Assembly (NCBI GenBank): GCA_038230835.1
Contig: JBBRMM010000002.1
Location: forward strand, 124,001-188,000
DNA: 64,000 nt
Direction of reading: 5' to 3'
From: DASUHT01 sp038230835
GTDB taxonomy: Bacteria; Actinomycetota; Thermoleophilia; Gaiellales; JAICJC01
Positions within the stretch are counted from its first letter, which is position 1. Each line of letters opens with the position of its first letter. This document shows positions 41,858-50,005 of the stretch, piece after piece. The translations under genes and the position numbers were made by a program. The notes under the pieces were generated by a model. That model was not told the origin of the DNA and ran no database searches. It was given only the letters and a program-made list of their open reading frames with translations.

Positions 41858-42723
41858 GTGATCAGTAACGACGAGGCGGCGCTTGCCAACACTCAGGTGC
41901 ACTATCTGTCGTCAGCGCATGTGGTGGACGAGTTTCGGATCGTCGTCGGCGGCTGTGAGGATGCTCCGGCTGGGGTCGGCTCCTGGTTGTGTTGGACGCG
42001 TTCTTCTTTCTTGGGACGGCACTTGAGAGCGTGCGGCTGCTGGCGCTGGCTGAGCACATCAGGCCGCTGCTCGTGGTTGGAGTTGGCTATCGGCCAGTTA
42101 CCGTCGCCGATACGACGCGGCTGCGGGGGCGGGATTTCAGCCCGGTGGTTGACCCGCGTGGCGCGGAGGGCAATCCGGCGATGATGCAGGGCGCCAACCA
42201 GTTTGCGGGCTTCCTTGAGGAAGAGTTGAAGCCGTGGATCCTCGACCGCTTCGACGTCGCCGGGGACGACTTCGGCGTGTTCGGCTACTCCCTGGGCGGC
42301 TTGTTCGCGACCCATCTGTTGCTGACCAGGCCGTCCGCATTTCAGCGCTACGGGATCGGCAGCCCCTCGTATTGGTACGGTCCGAAGGTGATCTTCGAAA
42401 CCGAGCAGAGCTACGCGAACACCCACGACGACCTGCCGGCCAAGGTGTACGTGTCGATCGGAGAGTACGAGAACCCGGATGGCGACGATCGCCACCGCGA
42501 CCAGATGACCCCGGAGGCGCGAGAAACGTCGCTTCGCGCTGAGGCCGAGTTCCCCATGGAAGACGAGGTCGGCTACGCACGTGACCTTGTGGACCGGCTG
42601 CGAGGCCGCGGCTACCCGAACCTCGACATCACGTTCGAGGTACTGCCGGGCGAATACCACCCGAGCGCACCGCCCCTGACCATCTCGCGCGCAGTGCGCC
42701 ACCTCTACGACGCGCCAAACTAG
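41858..42723 (+). pseudogene. Alpha/beta-hydrolase (esterase) broken by a one-base frameshift
   Basis: The 5' part starts at GTG 41858 behind AAGGAGG and reads 38 residues (ending CEDAPAG). The protein then continues only in the -1 frame, from LLVVLDAFFFLG to DAPN at 42723. Adding one G to the GGGG run at 41972-41975 joins both into a single 288-residue product (AGGRLLVVLD). The downstream part holds the Fes/IroE-like esterase fold, with nucleophile GYSLGG, a YGIGSPSYWYG segment and a late His in GEYHPSAPP. GTG 41989 would start a truncated 244-residue form with no ribosome site. A sequencing error cannot be excluded. Confidence 0.75.
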
Positions 42724-42832
42724 CGCGGCGACAGTTCGAGGTGCCGCGGTCATCCGACGCCGGATGCCTCCCGCGCCCGAGGTACGTGGTGGTACCTTTG
42801 GCGGGCCCTGCTTCCAGCAAAGGAGAAATGCC

Positions 42833-43111
42833 GTGAGCGTTCTGGTCAGGTACCAAGAAGTGGGTGTGACCCGCCAGCAGTACGATGACGCAGGGAGCCT
42901 GCTGGAACAGGGCGATTTTCCGCCTGCGGGACTTGAGCTTCATGCCCTGTTCGGCGAGGAGGGCAGTCTCCGGGTGAGCGAAGTCTGGGCAAGCGCGGAT
43001 CAGCAACGCGCTTTCAATGACGAGCGGCTGCTACCCATACTGAAGCAGGTTGGCGTCCAACTCAGCGGGCCACCTGAGACACTTCAGGTGCACGAGCTGT
43101 TCCAGTTCTAG
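42833..43111 (+). CDS. Small ABM-like dimeric alpha/beta-barrel protein
   Basis: A 92-residue protein. The sequence (LHALFGEEGSLRVSEVWAS, FNDERLLPILKQVGVQL) resembles antibiotic-biosynthesis-monooxygenase-like dimeric ferredoxin-fold proteins. No cofactor site can be named. GTG 42833 was chosen because AGGAG lies seven bases upstream. It belongs to the segment between the intact and the broken thermonuclease genes, next to an NTF2-like gene. Confidence 0.7.
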   Translation: MSVLVRYQEVGVTRQQYDDAGSLLEQGDFPPAGLELHALFGEEGSLRVSEVWASADQQRAFNDERLLPILKQVGVQLSGPPETLQVHELFQF

Positions 43112-43233
43112 GCGGGGCGCCGCTGGCGACTCAAGCATCCGCTGGGACAGCGGCGCTCTGGGTTGCGCGGCGATGCGGCCGTCGCTGCTCGGGTGGTAGG
43201 TTGTGGCGTCCACCACAAAGGGGGAAGTCCGAA

Positions 43234-43686
43234 ATGGCTATGGAGCGCGCATCGCAGGCAACGGCTGGGTCGGCACCGGACTACGACGACATTGTGCGCA
43301 TCATCCAGCTCTACGTTGACGGCTTCAACGAGTCGGACATCAACAAGTTCACAGAAGCCTTCCACGAGGACGCTCGTATCACCTTTACCAACGCCGACGG
43401 GGAACTGAGCAGTGAACTCCTCAGCGACCTCTTCGAGGAGTGGGCAGCGCCCTGGGAAGGCGTGCCGGGCGACGAGTTCGTGCTTCGCATCGTGTCCGTC
43501 ACCCAGGCCGGCGATGTGGCTTGCGTCATGCTCGAGATGCACACCCCCAACGACCCCTTCAACGCTTGGGTCGACATCCACTCGCTCCTGCGGATAGACG
43601 GCGTGTGGAAGGACATGAACAAGACGGCCACCCACAGCAGCCGGGCAGGCTGGGCCAGTGCGGTGACGGCTTCCGAAACACGTTGA
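43234..43686 (+). CDS. NTF2-like / putative lumazine-binding family protein
   Basis: A 150-residue protein of the NTF2-like (SnoaL/Lumazine_bd_2) superfamily: IIQLYVDGFNESDINKFTEA, FHEDARITFTNADG, VSVTQAGDVACVMLEMH and HSLLRIDGVWKDMNKTA. Proteins of this fold bind small molecules or act as hydratases/isomerases; no catalytic set is visible here. ATG 43234 follows GGGGGAAG. Less Arg-rich than its neighbours, as is the whole 41850-43690 segment, which suggests separate origin. Confidence 0.8.
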   Translation: MAMERASQATAGSAPDYDDIVRIIQLYVDGFNESDINKFTEAFHEDARITFTNADGELSSELLSDLFEEWAAPWEGVPGDEFVLRIVSVTQAGDVACVMLEMHTPNDPFNAWVDIHSLLRIDGVWKDMNKTATHSSRAGWASAVTASETR

Positions 43687-43889
43687 GCGGCCGTTCGCCG
43701 TGCACACGTGAACCACCCGGTGGTCTGCTTCGGCCCTGAAGCGTCGGACTACGGCAGGCGCCGACGGCTGTCGGCGTCCGCGACCACGCGCGCGCTCACC
43801 CCGACATGACGGCCGAACGCCATTGGGCGATTGAACCGCTCCGTCTGGCGGCCGTGGCCGGGCGCGGTCTGTGGGGAGCCTGCCAATGA
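43687..43889 (+). pseudogene. Decayed thermonuclease (SNase) remnant
   Basis: In frame from 43711, HPVVCFGPEAS matches HRPVGCYGPQAS of the intact nuclease at 41244. It runs on as DYGRR (intact: DVYGRW) and ends at a TGA after TTRALTPT (intact: YARTLSIPP). A different frame then reads DMTAERHWAIEPLRLAAVAG and finishes GRGLWGACQ-stop, matching QAAVAGRGLWSACD-stop. So about 40 residues are missing in the middle, the frame has shifted, and no 5' half is seen. It is the tail of a second nuclease gene, too diverged to be a recent copy. Confidence 0.7.
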
Positions 43890-43905
43890 CCGCGGGCCCA
43901 GCCGG

Positions 43906-43911
43906 TACACT
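43906..43911 (+). promoter_or_regulatory. -10 element (TACACT) of leaderless promoter for the 66-residue membrane protein
   Basis: TACACT is six bases before ATG 43918, and there is no ribosome site. Confidence 0.5.
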
Positions 43912-43917
43912 GCCGAT

Positions 43918-44118
43918 ATGCGTCGTCTGGCCGCTCTTGCGCTGGTTGCCTTCACGGTGGCGGCCGCTCTGCACTGGCTCGCCGATCGTGACGCCGGCGT
44001 TCCGGCGGAGGCCAACGGCCACTCCGACGACGCCGATCGCGCCGACCGTCTGAAGCAGCGGATCGCGGCCGCCCGCCGACGTTTGCGGGACGAGCTCGAC
44101 AGCGTTCGTGGGGAGTAG
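43918..44118 (+). CDS. Small single-pass membrane protein
   Basis: A 66-residue protein with one N-terminal hydrophobic helix (LAALALVAFTVAAALHWLAD) and a charged C-terminal helix (RLKQRIAAARRRLRDELDSV). Unknown function. Leaderless start; its stop overlaps the GTG of the metallophosphoesterase by 11 bases, so the two are translated together. Confidence 0.6.
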   Translation: MRRLAALALVAFTVAAALHWLADRDAGVPAEANGHSDDADRADRLKQRIAAARRRLRDELDSVRGE

Positions 44119-44941
44119 GAGACCAGGGCTCCTACCGCTGGCCGCGGTGGCCGCCGGTCTCGCCGGGTGGGGCCTGTTCGAGTCCCAGTGGGTGCGTACC
44201 CACACGCTCGAGATCAGTGTGCAGGGGCTGCCCGGCGCGCTCGACGGACTGGGTCTCCTGCACCTGTCGGACTTCCACGCCGGGGCACCGTCGCTCAACA
44301 TGCGCTCGATGCGGAAGGCGATCGACTTCGGCGTTCGGGTGCGCCCGGACATGGTCGCGGTCACCGGTGACATCGTCACTCACCCGCGGGCGCTGGACGC
44401 GGTCAAACGCGAGCTCGCCCGACTCGCCCCGCCACTCGGCATGTACGGCGTCACCGGCAATCACGAGGTCGGTGCGACCAACGATCCGTTCTCGCGCAGA
44501 GTGATCGTGACCGACTGGTCGCCGGCGCCCCTGAGGCTGTTGCGCGACGAGTCGGTGACGGTGCAGCACGGCGACGCGCTGATCGAGGTCGCGGGTACCG
44601 ACGCGGTGGGGTGGTTTGCCGCCGGCCCTGCTCCGGGAAGCCTCTTTCGCACGCCCCACGCATTTCGGATCCTGCTTGCGCACTTTCCGGACGTGGCCGG
44701 GTCGCTGCCGGACGGTGCGTGCTCGCTGGTGCTCGGAGGGCACCTGCACGGCGGCCAGATCTGCCTGCCCACGCCGCGGGGGAAACTCCGCCTCTCGCAC
44801 CACAGGTGGGAGTACGACGAGGGGGTGTTCCAGAACGGCACCACCACCGTGGTCGTGTCCCGTGGGACCGGAACCACGCTCGTTCCATTCCGCTTGATGG
44901 CCCGCCCCGAGGCGTGCCTGCTGCGCCTACGCCCAGCCTGA
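44108..44941 (+). CDS. Membrane-associated metallophosphoesterase (YkuE-like)
   Basis: A 277-residue calcineurin-like phosphoesterase. A short N-terminal hydrophobic segment (LLPLAAVAAGLAGWGLFES) precedes the domain, with metal sites LSDFHAGA, VTGDIV, VTGNHEVG, LLAHFPDV and LGGHLHGGQI. This is the YkuE/UDP-2,3-diacylglucosamine-pyrophosphatase-like branch. The family hydrolyses phosphodiesters or pyrophosphates; no substrate is implied here. GTG 44108 overlaps the gene before. Confidence 0.87.
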   Translation: MGSRRPGLLPLAAVAAGLAGWGLFESQWVRTHTLEISVQGLPGALDGLGLLHLSDFHAGAPSLNMRSMRKAIDFGVRVRPDMVAVTGDIVTHPRALDAVKRELARLAPPLGMYGVTGNHEVGATNDPFSRRVIVTDWSPAPLRLLRDESVTVQHGDALIEVAGTDAVGWFAAGPAPGSLFRTPHAFRILLAHFPDVAGSLPDGACSLVLGGHLHGGQICLPTPRGKLRLSHHRWEYDEGVFQNGTTTVVVSRGTGTTLVPFRLMARPEACLLRLRPA

Positions 44942-44969
44942 CGCACGCCGGCATTCGGGCGGCCCAGCT

Positions 44970-44975
44970 TATACT
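44970..44975 (+). promoter_or_regulatory. -10 element (TATACT) of leaderless promoter for the Asp23 gene
   Basis: TATACT, the best -10 match in the window, lies six bases before ATG 44982. No ribosome site. Confidence 0.55.
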
Positions 44976-44981
44976 CGGCAG

Positions 44982-45359
44982 ATGGCGGACACGCCCATCC
45001 GGGCGCCCATCGAGTCGGTGCACTCGCCGGCGGTGGCGGCGCACATCTCGCACGCGGTGATCGCGGCCTACGCCGCCGCTGCGGCGCGAGAGGTGGTGGG
45101 CGTCCAGGCGATCACCGACGGCTCCGTCGGTTTGCTCGATCGCCGCACCGACGTCGAACGGGCACCGCGGGGCGTGCGGGTGTCGGCCGACGGCGATCGC
45201 ATCGACGTCGAGCTGCGACTGGTGGCCGACTGGGGCGCCCGCCTGCCCGACCTAGCGCTCGCGGTGCAGGACGCGGTCCGCGTGCATCTGACCGCGATGA
45301 TCCAACTCGAGGTCGGAGAGGTCACCGTGGTGGTCGAGGACGTCGCGGCGCCCGCCTGA
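44982..45359 (+). CDS. Asp23/Gls24 family envelope stress protein
   Basis: A 125-residue Asp23/Gls24 protein: HSPAVAAHISHAVIAAYAAA, AREVVGVQAIT, GVRVSADGDRIDVELRLVAD and VRVHLTAMIQLEVGEVTVVV. Such proteins gather at the inner membrane through AmaP-type partners and respond to envelope stress. Leaderless start. Its stop overlaps the next gene (TGATG). Confidence 0.85.
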   Translation: MADTPIRAPIESVHSPAVAAHISHAVIAAYAAAAAREVVGVQAITDGSVGLLDRRTDVERAPRGVRVSADGDRIDVELRLVADWGARLPDLALAVQDAVRVHLTAMIQLEVGEVTVVVEDVAAPA

Positions 45360-45970
45360 TGTCCAGGGTCGATCATCTGACCGGCGCGACGGTTGCCGAC
45401 GCGCCGCCGCCGTGCCGATCGTGCGTGTGGTGGCAGACCAGACCCGGTCGGACACCGGTCAACCGGCGCAAGTTCATCGACCAGGTCGAGGAGGACTTCG
45501 GTCCGTGGGGCAAGGTGTACCGCGAGGACAGCCGGATCATCGGGCTGATCCAGTACGGGCCGGCGGAGGCGTTTCCCCGCGCGGCGGGCATGCCGGCCGG
45601 TCCGCCCAGCCGGGACGCTGTGCTGGTCACCTGCGCCTACCTGACCGACGTCCAAAGCCCATGGGTGCTGCAGAGCCTCTTCCTGGCCGCGATCGGCGAG
45701 TGCAAGGATCGTGGGCACCCCGCACTGGAGGCGTTCGCCTACCGGTATGACGCCGACGCCGCCTTTCCGGCGCGATTTCTGCACCACCGGACGATCTTCC
45801 CGATCGACTTTCTGCGTGACTTCGGCTTCCATCCGCGCCGTTTTGCAGGCAGAATCGAGTTGATGCGGCTTGATCTTCGCGCCATCGAACGGACACCCGA
45901 GATGACCCGCCTGGAGCGGCTATGGCATCGGATCGGCATGCCCAGCCCGGCTCCCGCGACGGTTCGCTGA
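45359..45970 (+). CDS. GNAT-like N-acetyltransferase with N-terminal CxxC
   Basis: A 203-residue protein with a short N-terminal CRSCVWW segment and a GNAT-like core (EDSRIIGLIQYGPAEAFP, VLVTCAYLTDVQSPWVLQSL, FLRDFGFHPRRFAGRIELMR). The C-terminal helix is basic. The acetyl-CoA loop is not the classical Q/RxxGxG/A, so catalysis is uncertain. ATG 45359 overlaps the Asp23 stop. Confidence 0.7.
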   Translation: MSRVDHLTGATVADAPPPCRSCVWWQTRPGRTPVNRRKFIDQVEEDFGPWGKVYREDSRIIGLIQYGPAEAFPRAAGMPAGPPSRDAVLVTCAYLTDVQSPWVLQSLFLAAIGECKDRGHPALEAFAYRYDADAAFPARFLHHRTIFPIDFLRDFGFHPRRFAGRIELMRLDLRAIERTPEMTRLERLWHRIGMPSPAPATVR

Positions 45971-45992
45971 ACCGACTCTGACGCCCGCGCGA

Positions 45993-46610
45993 ATGTCTGA
46001 CAAGCCCCCCCACAAGGACGTCACAACGGAGCATCTCTCTGACCACGGCCTGCTGGCGCTGGTCGCCCGCGGCGATCGCGAAGCCTACGCGCGTCTGTAC
46101 GACACGTATGCCGAGGCTGCATTCTCGCTGGCGCTGCGCATCGTGCGTGACCGCGAGCTCGCCGCCGACGTCGTGCAGGAGGCGTTCCTGGCGGTGTGGA
46201 CGAAGGCCAGCACCTTCGACCCCGCCCGTGGCCAGCCCTCGACATGGATCCTGACCATGACCCATCACAAGGCGGTTGACGTGGTGCGTCGCGAGGAACG
46301 CCGGAAGGCCGACCCGATCGACGACGCCAGCGAAGGCACCGATCCCGGCCGGCCGGTCGAGGAGCGTGCCTGGCTCGGTGTCGCGCGAGGCCAGATCCTG
46401 ACGGCCCTTCGGCGGTTGCCCGATCCGCACCGAGAGGTGATCGAGCTGGCCTACTTCGCCGGCTACAGCCAGGCCGAACTGGCCGAGCGGCTGGCGGTGC
46501 CGCTGGGCACGGTGAAATCCCGCACGTTCGCTGCCATGGGGGCGCTTCGCACCGCGCTCTCGGAGGTCGGCATCGGCACGGAGGACGAGTGGAACACGTC
46601 GACGAACTGA
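45993..46610 (+). CDS. ECF RNA polymerase sigma factor (SigK/SigL-like)
   Basis: A 205-residue group IV sigma factor. Region 2: YARLYDTYAEAAFSLALRIV, AADVVQEAFLAVWTKA, WILTMTHHKAVDVVR. Region 4: LRRLPDPHREVIELAYFAGY, AELAERLAVPLGTVKSRTF. It directs transcription of a stress regulon when freed from the anti-sigma factor encoded by the overlapping gene. No ribosome site; cotranscription with the GNAT gene 22 bases upstream is likely. Confidence 0.92.
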   Translation: MSDKPPHKDVTTEHLSDHGLLALVARGDREAYARLYDTYAEAAFSLALRIVRDRELAADVVQEAFLAVWTKASTFDPARGQPSTWILTMTHHKAVDVVRREERRKADPIDDASEGTDPGRPVEERAWLGVARGQILTALRRLPDPHREVIELAYFAGYSQAELAERLAVPLGTVKSRTFAAMGALRTALSEVGIGTEDEWNTSTN

Positions 46611-47248
46611 TCGCCGCGCACGCGCTGCACGCGCTCGCGCCCGCCGAGGAACGGCAGGTGGAGCAGCACGTGGCCCAGTGCGGTCAGTGCCGCGACCGGT
46701 TGCGCGAGCTGGAGGCGCTTGCGGCCACGCTGGCCTACGCAGCGCCCGCCGCCTCGCCCCCGCCGGAGTTGCGCGACCGCGTGATGGCGGCGATCGGCCC
46801 TGTGGTCGCCGCTCCGGTTGCCCAGCCGAGGCGTCGCAGCGCACCCGGCTGGTGGCCGCGCTTCTCGCTTGTCGCCGTTCCCGCGCTGGCGGCGGCGGTG
46901 CTGGCGCTGGGCGTTTGGAATCTGTCTTTGCGAGGACAGGTCACCGACCAGGGGCACGAGCTTGCTCACGGTCGCGTGGTCGCGCTGGCGGGTGTCGGTA
47001 ATGCTCTCGTCAGCCCATCCGGCGTGGTGAAGCTGTACGTGAGGGCCGCCCCGGCGCCCTCCGGCAAGACCTACGAGGCCTGGGTGATCGACGGCGGTAC
47101 CGCGTATCCCGCCGGCACGTTCGCGTCGAGCGGAACGGTCAAGCTCACCCGCGAGGCGTCGCGCGGCGACACGATCGCCGTCACTGTCGAGCCGGCCGGC
47201 GGGTCGAGCAAGCCCACCACCACGCCGATCGCCGCCGGGAAGGTGTGA
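46589..47248 (+). CDS. Anti-sigma factor, RskA family
   Basis: A 219-residue membrane anti-sigma factor. Residues 1-60 form a zinc-associated anti-sigma domain (AHALHALAPAEERQVEQHV, AQCGQCRDRL: HxxxCxxC). A single transmembrane helix (LVAVPALAAAVLALGVWNLS) follows, and an outer RskA domain (YEAWVIDGGTAYPAGTF) ends the protein. It holds the ECF sigma factor at the membrane until cleaved. GTG 46589 lies 22 bases inside the sigma gene. Its stop abuts the stop of the opposite-strand gene at 47249. Confidence 0.92.
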   Translation: MEHVDELIAAHALHALAPAEERQVEQHVAQCGQCRDRLRELEALAATLAYAAPAASPPPELRDRVMAAIGPVVAAPVAQPRRRSAPGWWPRFSLVAVPALAAAVLALGVWNLSLRGQVTDQGHELAHGRVVALAGVGNALVSPSGVVKLYVRAAPAPSGKTYEAWVIDGGTAYPAGTFASSGTVKLTREASRGDTIAVTVEPAGGSSKPTTTPIAAGKV

Positions 47249-47707
47249 TCAGCGGATCAGGAAGGCCACAGTACCCGCAACCAGGCCGGCGGCGGCCAGC
47301 AGCTTGGTGGCGTGAGCAACTTCGGACAGCGGCGGCAGCGACGGCAGCGGGATGGCTGTGGGTGTTCCGTTCCTGCGGCGCATGTGAGCACGGGCCAGCC
47401 TCTGACGGATGAATGCGGCCTCGCGCTGGGCGGTCGGCCCGAGCAGCTCGTCGACCCGGTACGGCCCGTGGTGATGATCGAGGCACTCGAACCCCTGCAG
47501 GCCTTCGGCCACGTCGCCCAGGCACCGCGGGCACGCCTGCACGGCCGGCTCGAACGGGTGCCAAACACCGCGTCCGGCGCGCCGCCGGTCGACCACCGTG
47601 CACAGCTGATGGGGTTGCCAGGGGCCGTGCTCGGCGCACGTTCCGGCGGCGGTGGTCCGCACGCACACGGGACACAGGTGGCCGCGTTCGCGCTCGGCCC
47701 GAGGCAT
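47249..47707 (-). CDS. Zinc-knuckle protein with C-terminal membrane helix, unknown
   Basis: A 152-residue protein, not recognised. It has Cys/His pairs that could bind zinc (LCPVCVRTTAAGTCAEHG, CPRCLGDVAEGLQGFECLDHHH). A basic middle (RQRLARAHMRRRNG) and a final hydrophobic helix (LLAAAGLVAGTVAFLIR) suggest a tail-anchored membrane protein. ATG 47707 overlaps the asd stop (TGATG), so it is the last gene of the dnaX-to-asd run. No gap separates it from the anti-sigma gene on the other strand. Confidence 0.65.
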   Translation of the reverse strand: MPRAERERGHLCPVCVRTTAAGTCAEHGPWQPHQLCTVVDRRRAGRGVWHPFEPAVQACPRCLGDVAEGLQGFECLDHHHGPYRVDELLGPTAQREAAFIRQRLARAHMRRRNGTPTAIPLPSLPPLSEVAHATKLLAAAGLVAGTVAFLIR

Positions 47708-48744
47708 CAGGCCGCGGCCTCGGCCGGCACGCGCACGAGGTCGCGGGCGAGCAGTAGCTCCGCGATCTGGACACCGTTGGTGGCAGCGCCCTTGCGCAGG
47801 TTGTCGGCCACGATCCACAATGCGAGGCCGTTCGTCCTGGTGGTGTCGGCGCGGATCCTGCCGACCAGCACGTCGTCGGTGCCCACCGCGTCGCTCGCGA
47901 GCGGGTAGCCGTTCGCGGCGGGGTCGTCGACCACCCGGACGCCGGGGGCCGCCTCCAGCAGCTCGCGGGCCAGTTCGGGGCTGAGCGGGTCGCGAGTCTC
48001 GATCCACACCGCCTCGGAGTGGCCGCGCCACACCGGCACACGCACGCAGGTCGCACTGATCCCGATGCCGGCGTCGGCCAGGATCTTGTGGGTCTCCTTG
48101 ACAAGTTTGATCTCCTCCAGCGTTTCGGCACCGTCGAAACTGTCGCAGTGCGGGATCACGTTGAAGGCGATCTGATGGTGGTACACGTGCGGCGTCACCT
48201 CGCGGCTTTCGAGCAGCTCACGGCTCTGCTCGCGCAGCTCGGTCACCGCTTTGGCGCCTGTCCCCGACACCGCCTGATAGGTCGCGACGGTGAGGTGCTC
48301 GATTCCGGCCCGGGCGTGCAGCGGGCTCAGCGCGGTCACGAGCTGGATCGTCGAGCAGTTGGGGTTGGCGACGATGCCGCGGTGCTCGGACGCCGCGTCG
48401 GGGTTCACCTCCGGCACGATCAGGGGCACGCCGGGCTCGAGCCGAAACGCGCTCGACTTGTCCACCACGACGCAGCCCCGCCTGACCGCCTCGGGCGCGT
48501 AGCGCCTGGATGTCCCGGCGCCGGCCGAGAACAGCGCCAGGTCGAACCCTTCGAGCGCGTCGTCGGTCAGTTCCTGCACCTCGAGGTCTCCGCCGGCGAA
48601 TGCGACTCGCCGCCCGGCCGACCGGGCGGACGCGAACGCGACCACCTCCGACGCGGGGAAGGAGCGCTCCTCCAGCACGCGCAGCACCTCCGGTCCGACC
48701 GCCCCGGTCGCTCCCACCACCGCCACCCGCAGCCCGCTAGACAT
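47707..48744 (-). CDS. asd: Aspartate-semialdehyde dehydrogenase
   Basis: A 345-residue Asd that reduces aspartyl phosphate to aspartate semialdehyde for lysine, diaminopimelate, threonine and methionine synthesis. Seen: VVGATGAVGPEVLRVL, SAGAGTSRRYAPEAV, VDKSSAFR, the active-site Cys in NPNCSTIQLV, QAVSGTG and the active-site His area VPVWRGHSEAV. ATG 48744 is five bases after AAGGA; ATG 48750 is too close. The start lies inside the lysC end, so the two are coupled. Confidence 0.94.
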   Translation of the reverse strand: MSSGLRVAVVGATGAVGPEVLRVLEERSFPASEVVAFASARSAGRRVAFAGGDLEVQELTDDALEGFDLALFSAGAGTSRRYAPEAVRRGCVVVDKSSAFRLEPGVPLIVPEVNPDAASEHRGIVANPNCSTIQLVTALSPLHARAGIEHLTVATYQAVSGTGAKAVTELREQSRELLESREVTPHVYHHQIAFNVIPHCDSFDGAETLEEIKLVKETHKILADAGIGISATCVRVPVWRGHSEAVWIETRDPLSPELARELLEAAPGVRVVDDPAANGYPLASDAVGTDDVLVGRIRADTTRTNGLALWIVADNLRKGAATNGVQIAELLLARDLVRVPAEAAA

Positions 48745-50005
48745 GCGCATCCTTGTGGCTGGCCTCGATCTCGGCGGCGAAGGTCTCGTGCAGCACCGCC
48801 ACCGCCTGGTTCACCCGTTCGCGGGCGATCACGCAGGACACCTTGATCGGCGAGGTCGCGATCATGCGGACGTTGACGTCGACGTCGGCGAGGGCCTGGA
48901 ACATCCGCGCCGCCACACCTGGGTGGCTCTTCATCCCGGCGCCGATCAGGCTCACCTTGGCGGCGGTGTCGTCCACCCGCCAGTGCAGCCCGAGGTCGCG
49001 GCACAGACCCTCGATGGTGTCGCGCATGAGCGGCAGGTCGTCGGTCGGCACCGAGAACGTAATGTCGGCGTCGCCGTGGGTGACGGCGTTCTGGATGATC
49101 GTGTCGACGTTGATGTGCGCTGCGGCCACCGCGTTGAAGATGCTGGCCGCGGTGCCAGGCTTGTCCGGCACGTCGGTCAGCGTCACGTAGGCCTCGTCGG
49201 TGGTGTGGGTAATCCCCGAGATGATCGCGTCTTCCATCGAACCGTCCTCTCGAATCCACGTCCCCTCGGCGTCGGAGAACGTTGAGCGTACATGGATGGC
49301 AACCCCGTGGTTGCGTGCGAACTCGACGGAGCGCAGCTGCAGCACCCTGGCCCCCGACCCGGCCATCTCGAGCATCTCCGTGGCCGAGACGAGCGTAAGT
49401 TTGCGCGCGTCCGGAACGATTCGCGGGTCGGCCGAGAACACGCCGTCGACATCGGTGTAGATCTCACAGTCGCCGTGCAGCGCGGCGGCCAGCGCCACCG
49501 CAGTGGTATCGGATCCGCCCCGGCCGAGGGTGGTCACGTCATAGCTCGTCGACACGCCCTGGAAGCCGGCCACCAGCACGATCTGGCCGCGGGCCAGGGC
49601 CTCCTCGATGCGTCGCGGGCGGATCTCCACGATCTTGGCCTTGGTGTGCACCGTGTCGGTCACGATGCCCGCCTGCGATCCGGTCAGCGATACCGCCTGG
49701 TGGCCGAGGTCTTCGATCGCCATTGCACACAGCGCGGCCGAGATCCGCTCGCCGGTCGACAGCAGCATGTCCATCTCGCGGGGATGGGGGCGCGGCGACA
49801 CGTCGCCGGCCAGGGCGACCAGTTGGTCGGTGGTCTTGCCCATGGCAGACACCACGCCGACCACCTGCCGTCCCGCAGAGTGCGCGTCCACCAAGCGGCG
49901 GGCGACGCGCCTGATCTTGTCGGCGTCGGCGACCGACGAGCCGCCGAACTTCATCACCAGGACCCGCGACGCGGCGGGGTCAGAGGCGGGGTGTGACGTG
50001 GCCAT
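48737..50005 (-). CDS. lysC: Aspartate kinase
   Basis: A 422-residue aspartokinase: KFGGSSVADADKIRRVA, LLSTGERISAALCAMAIEDL, TLGRGGSDTTAVALAAAL, then two C-terminal ACT domains (VTLTDVPDKPGTAASIFNAV, VSLIGAGMKSHPGVAARMF) for feedback control by lysine and/or threonine. First step from aspartate; asd follows directly. ATG 50005 touches the stop of the decarboxylase (TGAATG). Confidence 0.95.
   Translation of the reverse strand: MATSHPASDPAASRVLVMKFGGSSVADADKIRRVARRLVDAHSAGRQVVGVVSAMGKTTDQLVALAGDVSPRPHPREMDMLLSTGERISAALCAMAIEDLGHQAVSLTGSQAGIVTDTVHTKAKIVEIRPRRIEEALARGQIVLVAGFQGVSTSYDVTTLGRGGSDTTAVALAAALHGDCEIYTDVDGVFSADPRIVPDARKLTLVSATEMLEMAGSGARVLQLRSVEFARNHGVAIHVRSTFSDAEGTWIREDGSMEDAIISGITHTTDEAYVTLTDVPDKPGTAASIFNAVAAAHINVDTIIQNAVTHGDADITFSVPTDDLPLMRDTIEGLCRDLGLHWRVDDTAAKVSLIGAGMKSHPGVAARMFQALADVDVNVRMIATSPIKVSCVIARERVNQAVAVLHETFAAEIEASHKDAHV

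Noticed and set aside
41702..43889. Near-identical 45-base stretches at 41702 and 43852 as insertion-site direct repeats
   Set aside because: They differ at several positions and both read as the same SNase C-terminus in the coding frame, so they are better explained by paralogous genes than by attachment sites.
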